From JBQCHF01 sp051954955 (lineage in GTDB: Bacteria; Actinomycetota; Actinomycetes; Motilibacterales; Motilibacteraceae): 18,826 nt of DNA. Positions 1-10,600 of the stretch are shown here, piece after piece (position 1 is the first letter of the stretch; every line of letters starts with the position of its first letter). Location of the stretch: positions 1-18,826 of the forward strand of contig JBQCHF010000204.1 of assembly GCA_051954955.1 (NCBI GenBank), written 5' to 3'. Both the position numbers and the translations under genes were made by a program. Under the pieces are notes generated by a model. The model was given only the letters and a program-made list of their open reading frames with translations, was not told where the DNA came from and did not search any database.

Positions 1-1
1 C

Positions 2-1588
2 ATCGCGGTCGCGCTGCACGGCACCGCGGCGGCGAGCGTGCAGCCGCCGGCCGCGGCGTCGGTCGGCAGCGGCAGCGACGCGGGCCTGCCCGGCATGGCG
101 GCCGCGGTGGCGGTGACCGGCCAGGGCGCGGCCTCGGCCAGCAGCCGCACCGGCGACCAGGGCGGACACGTGGGCGCCGCCGCGGCCGGCCCGGTGGCGG
201 TCGACGGCGCCGGCAGCACCGCGAGCGCCCGCTCCGGCTCGAGCGGGACCTCCCTGGCCGTCGCCCTCACGGTGGCCGGCTCGGCCGCGACCAGCGCGCG
301 CTCCGGGGACACCGGCGAGGCCACCAGCAGCGTGTCCGGGCCGCCGGCCACCGGGGTGGTCAGCGCCGGCACGGCGCTGCCCGGCGCGGGCGGCACCGCC
401 GACGCCAACGCCGCGACCGGCGACACCGGTGACGCGTTGAGCTGGACCCGCGGCGCCACCGGCGCGCAGAGCGACGCCGCCACCGGTTCGACCGGCGACG
501 CGGCAGCCGCCGCGACCACCGGGCGCGGCGGCACCGACTGGACGGACGGGACCGTGCCCGGCGGCGACCCCCTCGCCGTAGGCGGCACCGGCGGCGGGGC
601 GGTGGCGGAGGCGGCCACCGGCTCCACCGGCTCCTCGCTCTCGCTGGTCGTCTCGGCCGGCAGTGCGGTGGCCAGCTCCAGCTCCGGCGACACCGGCAGC
701 GCGCAGGCGATCGCCAGCGGCGGCGCGGGCGGCGACGTCCAGGTGGCCGTGGGCGGGCTCCCGGTGGCGACCGGCGACGGCGGCTCGGCGCGGGCGAGCG
801 GCGGGTCCGGCAGCACCGGCGACGCCGTCTCCGTGCTCGTCACCCCAGCCCTCTATGGCGAGGCCAGGGCCCGGTCCGGGTCCGCGGGTGGAGCCGTCAT
901 GACGGCCCAGGGCGGCGACGCCGGGTGCGCGGCGAGCGGGGTGCGGCTGGACCGGGCCTGCGCGGCGACCCCGCCGGGCAGCTCCGGGGACAGCGCCGGC
1001 GCGTCCTCTGGTACCTCCGACAGTTCGTCGGAGAACTCCTCCGACAAGCCGTCGGAGAAGCCCGTGAAGCCGTCGGTGCAGCCGCCTGTCACGCCGTCTC
1101 CGCGCCCAGCGCCGGTCGTCGTCCGCGCTTCCTCGGCCTCGTCCAAGGACGTCGTGTGCACGGCCATGTCGACCAGCCGTCGCTGCGCCGGCGCGGACAC
1201 ACCGCTCGCCAGCGGCGCCGTCGTGCCGGCGGTCATGAGCCGCTCGGCCAGCGCGACCACGGCGATCCAACCGGTGGTCCTGGCCGCGCCGCGCCTTCCG
1301 GTGGCGGCCGCTCCCCTCGAGTCGGTGCTCGCCGGCACCGCCCCAGTCCGTGCCGCCTACACCGCGGCGGACGGGACCGGACAGCCCAGCAGGGGCACCG
1401 ACCTGCTCGGCGTCCTCGTGAACGCGGGCTCGGCCGTGATGGTCGTCGCCCTGCTGATCACCGGTGCGGCGGGGCTGCGCAAGCGGCGCCGCGCCGGACG
1501 CGCCAGCCGCACCGTCCGCGGCGCCGGCCCTGCGGGCCGTCGTCCGCATGAGAACAGAACCCGCACCGCTCGGGGTCCCGTCCGGTAG
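2..1588 (+). CDS. Gly/Ala/Ser/Thr-rich repeat surface protein with C-terminal membrane anchor (5' partial)
   Basis: The reading frame is open to the left edge, and the residues before the first possible GTG (base 38) continue the repeat style, so the true start lies outside the window. About 310 visible residues are low-complexity repeats built on turns such as SGDTG, GSTGDA and GDGGSA, separated by short alternating small/aliphatic strands. Then come a Cys pair (GCAASG...RACAA), an acidic Ser-rich linker and a Lys/Pro stalk at bases 1042-1116 (KPSEKPVKPSVQPPVTP). A second Cys pair follows (VVCTAM...RRCAG), then a hydrophobic helix at about bases 1403-1477 and an RKRRR tail. I see no LPxTG or LAxTG motif before the helix, so it is probably membrane-anchored rather than sortase-linked. 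It lies 27 bp upstream of a larger protein of the same style, in the same frame, and is probably co-transcribed with it. Family not recognised; a structural or adhesive surface role is inference. Confidence 0.8.
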   Translation: MAVALHGTAAASVQPPAAASVGSGSDAGLPGMAAAVAVTGQGAASASSRTGDQGGHVGAAAAGPVAVDGAGSTASARSGSSGTSLAVALTVAGSAATSARSGDTGEATSSVSGPPATGVVSAGTALPGAGGTADANAATGDTGDALSWTRGATGAQSDAATGSTGDAAAAATTGRGGTDWTDGTVPGGDPLAVGGTGGGAVAEAATGSTGSSLSLVVSAGSAVASSSSGDTGSAQAIASGGAGGDVQVAVGGLPVATGDGGSARASGGSGSTGDAVSVLVTPALYGEARARSGSAGGAVMTAQGGDAGCAASGVRLDRACAATPPGSSGDSAGASSGTSDSSSENSSDKPSEKPVKPSVQPPVTPSPRPAPVVVRASSASSKDVVCTAMSTSRRCAGADTPLASGAVVPAVMSRSASATTAIQPVVLAAPRLPVAAAPLESVLAGTAPVRAAYTAADGTGQPSRGTDLLGVLVNAGSAVMVVALLITGAAGLRKRRRAGRASRTVRGAGPAGRRPHENRTRTARGPVR

Positions 1589-1601
1589 TCCTACGGGAGA
1601 T

Positions 1602-1608
1602 AGGAAGG
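1602..1608 (+). promoter_or_regulatory. Ribosome binding site of the giant repeat gene
   Basis: AGGAAGG lies 7 bases before the ATG at 1616, which is close to ideal spacing. In-frame TAG codons at 1586 and 1601 prevent any upstream extension in this frame. Together these fix the start of the giant protein, even though its N-terminus does not look like a normal signal peptide. Confidence 0.75.
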
Positions 1609-1615
1609 TCAGACG

Positions 1616-4600
1616 ATGCCGTTCGACCAGCTAGCCATAGCCGCGGCGCTGGCCCTGCAGCAGCAGGAGCAGGCCACTGCGCAGCCGCGCACGGTCGCCA
1701 CCGCGGGGGTGAGCGCCGGGGACACCGGGAGCGCCACCGCCACGTCCGACTCGTCGAGCACGACGACGACCGGCGACTCCACCACCACGACCAGCTCCGA
1801 CGCGACGTCGGGGGGCTCCGGCGACGCCACCGCCTCGGGCGACACCACCGCCGCGAGCGGCGACGGCGGCACCGCCGGCACGACCGGCGATTCCGGCAGC
1901 ACCGGGGGCTCCGGCGGCGGCGCCGGCGGCGGCACCGGAGGAACCGCGGTGGAGGTGACCAGCGGCGACTCCGGGTCGGTCACCGGCAGCTCCACCGGCG
2001 GCTCCTCGGGCCCGGCGACCTCCAGCGGCAGCAGCTCGGCCAGCACCGGCTCCAGCGGGCCGGCCACCAGCACCTCGTCCGGCACCGGTGGCAACACCGG
2101 CGCGGGCAGCTCGGTGAGCGGGTCGACGTCCACCGCGAAGAGCGGCACCTCGGGCTCGAGCGCCTCGGGCGGCACCTCCACCGGCAGCACCGCCACCACC
2201 GGCTCGACCGGGTCCGGCGGCACCTCCGGAGACGCCACCTCCAAGACCCGCTCGGGCAGCAGCGCGGCCACCGGCGACAGCACGACGACGACGACGTCGT
2301 CGGCCACCTCGGGCACCTCGGGCGACGCGACCTCCTCGCCGACCAGCACCGCGCGCACCGGCGACGGCGGCACCGCCGCGGTGGTCGGCAGCTCGGGCAG
2401 CACCGGCGACGCCGTGGGCATCTCCAGCGGCACCGGCAGCACCAGCGGCGGCGGGGGTACCGGCGGCATCGCCGTCATGGTGCTCACCGGCAGCTCCGGC
2501 GCGGTGCGCGGCACCGCCACCGGCGGGGCCAGCGGCCCGGCGGGCTCCTCCGTCGTCGGCAACGCGGTGTCCGGCAGCACCGGCGCCAGCTCCTCGACGG
2601 CCACCTCGCGCGGCGGCACCACCGGCGCGGCCACCTCCAGCAGCACCGGCGGCGGCACCAGCAACTCCGGTGCGGGCGGTGGCAGCGGCGCCTCGGGTGC
2701 GGCCACCGCGGCGAGCAGCTCCAGCAGCGCGTCGGCCGGCTCGGGCGGCCCGACGACGACGTCGGGCCAGGGCGGCGCCGGCTCCGGCGGCGACCCGAAC
2801 GCCGACGCCACCCGCGGCAGCACCGGCGACGGCGGCGCCAGCGGCGACGCCGCCACCTCGGTGAAGTCGGTCAGCGCGGCGCTGTCGGGCAGCTCCACCA
2901 CCAACGCGGACAGCACGGCGGCGTCGGGCGACTCCGGCGCGGCCACCTCCGCCCCGGTCTCCAGCGCCACCTCCGGCGACGGCGGCTCGGCCACCGTGGT
3001 CGGCCACTCCGGCAGCACCGGGAACGCGATGGGCTGGGCCGGCAGCACCGGCGACGCCACCGGCGGCGGTGGCAGCGGCGGCATCGGCATGGTGGTCACC
3101 TCCGGGAGCTCGGGCGCGGTCACCGGCACCGCCACCGGCGGCGCGTCCGGCCCGGCCACCTCCAGCAGCACCGGCACCGCCACCACCGGCGCCACCGGCC
3201 CGGCGACGTCGACGGCCACGGCCACCGGCGGCACGACCGGCGCCTCCACCTCCACCAGCGGGGCCACCGGCACCGCGACCAGCGGCGCGGGCGGGGCCTC
3301 CGGCGCGTCCGGCCCAGCCTCGGCCACCGCCACCTCCACCACCGGCGGCACCGCCAGCTCCGGCTCCGGCGGCTCCGGCGCGGCCGGCGACCCGACGGCG
3401 TCGGCGACCAGCGGCGACACCGGCGACGGCGGCGCCAGCGGCGACGCCAAGGCCACGGTCCGCTCGGGCAGCGAGGCGGCCAGCGGCGACAGCACGACGT
3501 CGGCGTCCTCCGGCGCCGTCAGCGGCAGCTCGGGCAGCGCCACCAGCGCCCCGGTCGCCCAGGCGGCCTCCGGGGACGGCGGCTCGGCCGCTGTGATCGG
3601 CATGTCCGGCGACACCGGCACGGCGTTCGCCGCCAGCGGCGACACCGGCAGCACCAGCGGCGGCGGCGGCACCGGCGGTATCGACATCACCGTCACCTCG
3701 GGCAGCTCCGGCGCGGTCACCGGCACGGCGACCGGCGGCGCGTCCGGCCCGGCCGCGGCCAGCAGCACCGGCACCGCCACCACCGGTGCCACCGGCGCGG
3801 CGACCTCGGGCGCCACGGCGACCGGCGGCGCCACCGGCGCGGCGACCTCGACCAGCACCGCCACCGGCACCGCGACCAGCGGCCCCGGCGGAGCGTCCGG
3901 CGCCTCCGGTCCGGCCACCGCCACCGCGGGCTCGGCCAGCGGCTCGACCACCGGCGGCAGCGGCACCGGCGGCTCCGGCGACGCCGGCGACCCGACGGCG
4001 ACCGCGATCTCCGGCAGCACCGGCGACGGCGGCGCGTCCGGCGACACCCGCACCCGGGTCTCCTCGGGGAGCGCGGCGGCGTCGGGCAGCACCAGCACCG
4101 ACGCCGCCTCCGGGGCGATGTCCGGCAGCTCGGGCAGCGCCACCAGCGCCCCGATGGCTGTCGCACAGAGCGGGTCCGGCGGCTCGGCCACCGTGATGGG
4201 CGCCTCCGGCAGCACCGGCGACGCGATCGCGCTGCCCGGGCGCACCGGCGACGCCGCCGGCGGCGGCGGGACCGGCGGCGTCGAGGTGCACGTGACCACC
4301 GGCGCCTCCGGCGCGGTCACCGGCACCGCCACCGGCGGGGCCAGCGGCCCGGCCACCGCGTCCTCCACCGGCAACGCCACGACCGGCGCCACCGGCGCGG
4401 CGACCTCCGGCGCCACGGCGACCGGCGGGGCCAGCGGCGCGGCGACGTCGACGAGCACCGCCACCGGCACCGCCACCAGCGGGCCCGGCGGGGCCAGCGG
4501 CGCCTCCGGCGCGGCCACGGCCGGCGCCACCTCCACCAGCGGGAGCACCGGCGCCACCGGCACCTCGGGCTCCGGCGGCTCCGGCGACGGCGGGAACCCG

Positions 4601-7600
4601 ACGTCGACGGCGATCAGCGGCGACACCGGCGCGGGCGGGACCTCCGGCGACGCCGGCAGCAAGGTCCGCTCCGGCTCGGAGGCGATCACCGGCAGCACCA
4701 GCACCTCGGCCGACTCCGCGGCCGTCAGCGGCGACAGCGGCTCGGCGACCAGCGCCCCGGTGGCCATGGCCGGCAGTGGCGACGGGGGCAGCGCGGCCGT
4801 CCTGGGCGGCTCGGGCAGCACCGGCGACGCGGTCGTGATGGGCGCCCGCTCCGGCGACAGCTCCGGCGGCGGCGGGACCGGCGGCGTCGAGATCGTCGCC
4901 ACCACCGGCCCCTCGGGCGCGGTCACCGGCTCGGCCACCGGCGGCGCCAGCGGCGCCTCCACCGCCGCGGCCAACGGCACCGCGACCAGCGGCGCCACCG
5001 GCCCGGCCACCTCCGGCGCGACCGCTACCGGCGGGACCAGCGGCGCGGCGACGTCGACGAGCACCGCCACCGGCGCCGCGACCAGCGGGGCAGGCGGGGC
5101 CAGCGGCGCCTCGGGGCCGGCGACGGCCACCGGCGCGTCGAGCTCGGGGTCGACCAGCGGCGGACTGGGCCTGGGCGGCTCCGGCCGCGGCGGCAGCCCG
5201 TCCTCCACCGCGATCTCCGGGAGCACCGGCGACGGCGGGGCCTCGGGCGACACCTGGACCGAGGTCGACTCCGGCAGCGGCGCGATGTCCGGCGACACCT
5301 GGACCGGCGCGCGCGGCACCGCAGCCTCCGGCAGCTCGGGCAGCGCGACCTCCGCACCGATGGCCGGCTCGGCCAGCGGCGACGGCGGCAGCGCGCTCGT
5401 CCTGGGCGGCTCGGGCCGCAGCGGCGACGTGCTGGTCGGCGGCGCGCGCTCCGGCGATGCGTCCGGCGCGGGCGGCAGCGGCGGCGTCGAGGTGACCGGC
5501 ACGTCCGGCGCCACCGGCGCGGTCACCGGCTCGGCCACCGGCGGCGCCTCGGGCGCCAGCACCGCGACGGCCGGCGGTACCGCCACCAGCGGGGCCACCG
5601 GCACGGCCACCGGCTCCGGCACCGCCACCGGCGGGGCCAGCGGCCCGGCCACCTCCACCTCGACGGCCGGCGGCACCGCCACGAGCGGTGCGGGCGGGGC
5701 GTCCGGGGCGAGCGGCGCGGCCACTGCGGGCAGCACCTCGGCGTCGGGCGCCACCGGCGCCACCGGCACCAACGGCAGCGGCGGGTCCGGCGCGGCCGAC
5801 GACGCCACCGCCACCGCGATCTCCGGCGACACCGGCACCGGTGGGATGTCCGGCGACGCGGCCAGCGAGGTCGGCAGCCTCAGCGGCGCGGCCAGCGGCA
5901 GCACCTGGACCAAGGCCAAGGGCACCGGCCTGTCCGGCAGCTCCGGCGACGCCGTGGCGCTCGGCGGGGCGATGGCCGGATCCGGCGCGGGCGGCGACGC
6001 CCTCGCGGGAGGGATGTCCGGCGGCAGCGGCGACATCTCCCTCGGCCACCTGCACAGCGGCGACAGCTCCGCAGCGGGCACCGGCGGCGTCGAAGCGACC
6101 GGCACCTCCGGCACCACCGGCGCGGTGACCGGCTCGGCCACCGGCGGAGCCTCCGGCGCCAGCACCGCCACGGCCGGCGGCACCGCCACCAGCGGCGCCA
6201 GCGGCGCGGCCACCGGCACCGGCACCGCCACCGGCGGGGCCAGCGGCGCGGCGACCTCGACGTCGACGGGCACCGGCGCGGCCACCTCCGGCGCGGGCGG
6301 GGCCTCCGGCGGCTCGGGGGCGGCCACCGCGGCCGCCGGCTCGACCTCGGGCACCACCTCCACCGGCAGCGGCACCGGCGGCTCCGGCGAGGCCGGCAGC
6401 TCCGGGGCCTCGGCCACCAGCGGCGCCACCGGCGGCGCGGGGATGGACAGCGCTGGAGATGGGCAGGAGGAGGGCTCGCCGTGGGCGGGCGCCTCCGGCT
6501 CCCCGTGGGCGCAGGTGGGCTCCGGCTCCCTGGCCGGCACCGGCGACACCTCCACCAAGGCCAGCGGCCGCGGCGAGTCCGGCAGCTCGGGCGCGGCGGT
6601 CGCCGCCCCGGTGGCGGTCGCCGGCAGCGGCGACGGCGGCTCGGCGGCGGCGCTCGGCGCCTCCGGCGGCTCCGGCGAGGTCCGGGTGAAGGGCGCGGGC
6701 TCCGGCGACTCCGGGGCCGGCGGCACCGGCGGCGTCGAGCTGCACGGGACCAGCGGCGCGACCGGCGCCGTCACCGGCACCGCCACCGGCGGGGCCAGCG
6801 GCGCGGCTACCGCGGCCGGGGTCACCTCGGCCACCAGCGGCGCCACCGGCGCGGCCACCGGCACCGGCACCGCCACCGGCGGGGCCAGCGGTGCGGCGAC
6901 GTCGACGGCTGGCGCGACCGGCTCGGCGGCGTCGGGAGCAGGCGGGGCGTCGGGCACCTCCGGGGCGGCCAGCGCGACCGCCGGGTCCAGCTCCGGCGCG
7001 ACCGGCGGCGGATCGGGCACCGGCGGCTCCGGCTACGGCGGCGACTCCAGCGCCGTCGCGATCTCCGGCGACAGCGGCGCGGGCGGCATGTCCGGCGACG
7101 CCTCCCTGCACGTCGGCGCGGGCTCGATGGCCCAGTCCGGCGACACCTCCACCAAGGCCAAGGGCCTCGGCGTCTCCGGCGACTCCGGCGACGCCCTCGC
7201 CGGCGGCACCGTGGCGGCCGGTTCGGGAGGCGGCGGCTGGGCGCTCACCGGCGGCATGTCCGGCCCGTCCGGCGACGTCTCGGTCAAGCACGCCTCCAGC
7301 GGCGACTCGTACGGCGCCGGCGGGACCGGCGGCGTGGAGATCACCGGCACCTCCGGCGCCACCGGCGCGGTGACCGGCTCGGCCACCGGCGGGGCGAGCG
7401 GCGCGGCCACGGCGTCCGGCTCCGGCTCGGCCACCACCGGCGCGACCGGCGCGGCCACCGGCACCGGCACGGCCACCGGCGGACGCACGGGCGATGCCCG
7501 GTCCACCGTGACGGCGGGCGGCACGGTCACCTCGGGCACCGGCGGCGCCTCGGGCACCACCGGCGCGGCCACCGCGGCGGCCAGCTCCAGCAGCGGGTCG

Positions 7601-10600
7601 ACCGGTGGCGGCAGCGGCACCGGCGGGTCCGGCGGCGGTGGGGACACCACGGCCACCGCGATCTCCGGGGACTCGGGCGCGGGCGGCATGTCCGGCGACG
7701 CCACCCTCGACGTCGTCTCCGGCAGCGCCGCGATGAGCGGCGACTCCCGCACCCGCGCCACCGGCGTCGGCGTCTCCGGCGACTCCGGCTCGGCGCAGGC
7801 CGCCCCGGTCGTCATGGCCGGCAGCGGCGACGGCGGTGGGATTGCCGCCTCCGGCAGCGGCGGCTGGGCGGCCAGCCTCGGCGCCTCCGGCTCCTCCGGC
7901 GACGTCTCCGTCAAGGGCGCGCACACCGGCGACAGCGGGGCCGCCGGCACCGGCGGCGTCGAGATCACCGGCACCTCCGGCGCCACCGGCGCCGTCACCG
8001 GGACCGCCACCGGCGGGGCCACCGGCGCGGCCACCGCGTCGGGCACCGGGTCGGCCACCACCGGCGCGACCGGAGCGGCCACCGGCAGCGGCACCGCCAC
8101 CGGCGGGAGCACCGGCGCGGCGACGTCGACGTCGTCGGCCACCGGCACCGCCACCAGCGGGGCGGGCGGCGCGTCCGGCGCCACCGGGCCCGCCTCGGCC
8201 ACCGCCACCTCGTCCTCGGCGCCCACCACGGGCACCTCGGGCACCGGCGGCTCGTCGGCCGGCGGCGGCCAAACCAAGACCGTCGTCACCGGCGACACCG
8301 GCAACCAGGGCGTGTCCGGCGACGCGCACGCCATGGTCGGCTCCGGTTCGATGGCGGTCAGCGGCGACAGTCGGACCACGGCCTACGGGGAGGGCGGTTC
8401 CGGCTGGTCCGGCGACGCCTCCGCGGCCCCGGTGGCGGTCGCCGGCTCCGGCGACGGCGGCTGGGCCCTGGCCGGCGGCATGTCCGGCAGCTCCGGCGAC
8501 GTCTCGGTGAAGCACGCCCGCTCCGGCGACACGTACGACGGCGCGGGCACCGGCGGGGTCGAGATCACCGGCACCTCCGGCGCCACCGGCGCGGTCACCG
8601 GCACGGCCACCGGCGGGGCCAGCGGCGCCGCCACGGCGGGCTCGGCCGGCACCGCCTCCAGCGGCGCCACCGGCGCGGCCACGGGCACCGGCACCGCCCG
8701 CGGCGGGAACTCCGGCGCGGCCGGCTCGACGTCGACGGCCACCGGCACCGCCACCAGCGGCGCCGGCTCCGGCTCGGGCGACGCGCACGCCATGGTGGGC
8801 TCGATGTCCGGCGCCTCCAGCGGCGACTCGCGGACGTCGGCCGAGGGCTACGGCGCGTCCGGCGACTCGGGCGAGGCCACCGCGGCTCCGGTCGCGATGG
8901 CCGGCTCCGGCGACGGCGGCACAGTGGCCGTCCTCGGCGGCTCCGGCTGGTCCGGGAACGTCCGCATCGTGGGCGCCCGCTCCGGCGACGCGGTCGACGG
9001 CGGCGGCACCGGCGGCGTGGAGCTGCACGGGACCTCCGGCGCCACCGGCGCGGTCACCGGCATGGCCACCGGCGGGGCCAGCGGCGCCGCCACGGCCACC
9101 GGCACCGGCAGCGCCACCACCGGCGCCACCGGCGCGGCCACCGGCACCGGCACCAGCACCGGCGGCAACAGCGGCGCGGCCACCTCGGCGTCGACGGCCA
9201 GCGGCACGGCCACCAGCGGCAGCGGCGCCGGCTCCGGCGACGCGATGGCGCTGGTCGGCTCGGCCAGCGGCGCGGCCTCGGGCGACAGCACGACCGACAC
9301 CGGCGCCGAGGCGTACTCCGGCGACTCCGGCGACGCCACCGCCGGCGGGCTGGTCCAGGCCGGCTCCGGCGACGGCGGCTGGGCCCTGGTCGACGGCGCC
9401 TCGGGCGACTCCGGCTCGGTCGGCCTCTGGGGCGCGCACTCCGGCGACGCCTACGCCAAGGGCGGGACCGGCGGGGTCGAGGCCACTCTCACCTCCGGTG
9501 CCACCGGTGCCGTCACCGGCACCGCCACCGGCGGGGCATCGGGCGCGGCCACCGGCAGCGGCTCGGCCACGGCCACCTCGGGCGGCACCGGGGCGGCCAC
9601 CGGCACGGCCACCGGCACCGGCGGGAGCACCGGCGCGGCCGGCTCGACCAGCAGCGCCACGGCGTCGGCGACGTCGGGAGCCCCGCTCTCCGGCGCCGCG
9701 CTGGCCGCGGCCGGCTCGATGAGCGCAGCGCTGAGCGGAGACTCGACCACGAGCACCGGCGCGTCGGCCGAGTCCGGGAAGTCCGGCAACGCCACGGCCG
9801 GGTTCGAGGTCGGGGCCGGCTCCGGCGACGGCGGCACCGCCGCGGTCTGCGGCGACTCCGGCGACTCCGGCTGGGTCGGCGCCGGCTGGCTCGGCACCGG
9901 CGACGCGCTGGGTGGAGGCGGGACGGGCGGCCTGGAGGCCACCCTCACCTCCGGCGCCACCGGCGCGGTCACCGGCACCGCCACCGGCGGGGCCTCCGGC
10001 GCCGCAACCGCCACCGACGTCGCCACCGCCGGCACCGGCACCACCGGTGCGGCCACGGCGACCTCGCGGGGCACCGGCGGCAGCTCCGGCGGCTCGACGT
10101 CGATCAGCGGCAGCGCGGGCACCGCGCTCTCCGCTCCCGGCTCGGGCAGCGCGGGCACCGGCAGCACGACGGCGTCGGTCGGCGAGGCTCCGGCAGTGCT
10201 GCTGGGCCGGGCGCTCGACGTCGCCCCGTCGGCTGGGCCCGGCTCGGCGACGGCGCTGGCCGGCTCGACCAGCAACGCCCGCTCCGGGAACAGCACGACC
10301 GGCACCGGCGCCCACGCGGCCAGCGGGGGCTCGGGCAAGGCCACCGCGGCCTCGTCGGTCTGGGCCTACTCCGGCGACGGCGGCTGGGCGCACGTGAGCG
10401 GCATCTCCGGCGACAGCGGTGCGGTGAAGACCGGCGGCAAGGACTGCGAGGAGGACTCGCTGTTCGCCGGCGGGATCAGCCTGACCCTCACCAGCGGAGC
10501 CTCCGGTGCGGTCACCGGCGCCTCCACCGGCGGGGCCAGCGGCGCCGCCTCCGCCAGCGACCGGGAGACCGCGGTCTCCGGCGGCACCGGGGCAGCCACC

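Noticed and set aside
1609..7020. Second long antisense frame (about 1800 codons, Pro/Val/Ala-rich)
   Set aside because: It is the reverse complement reading of the repeats, with no start signal or domain. It is open only because GC-rich repeats rarely make stop codons.
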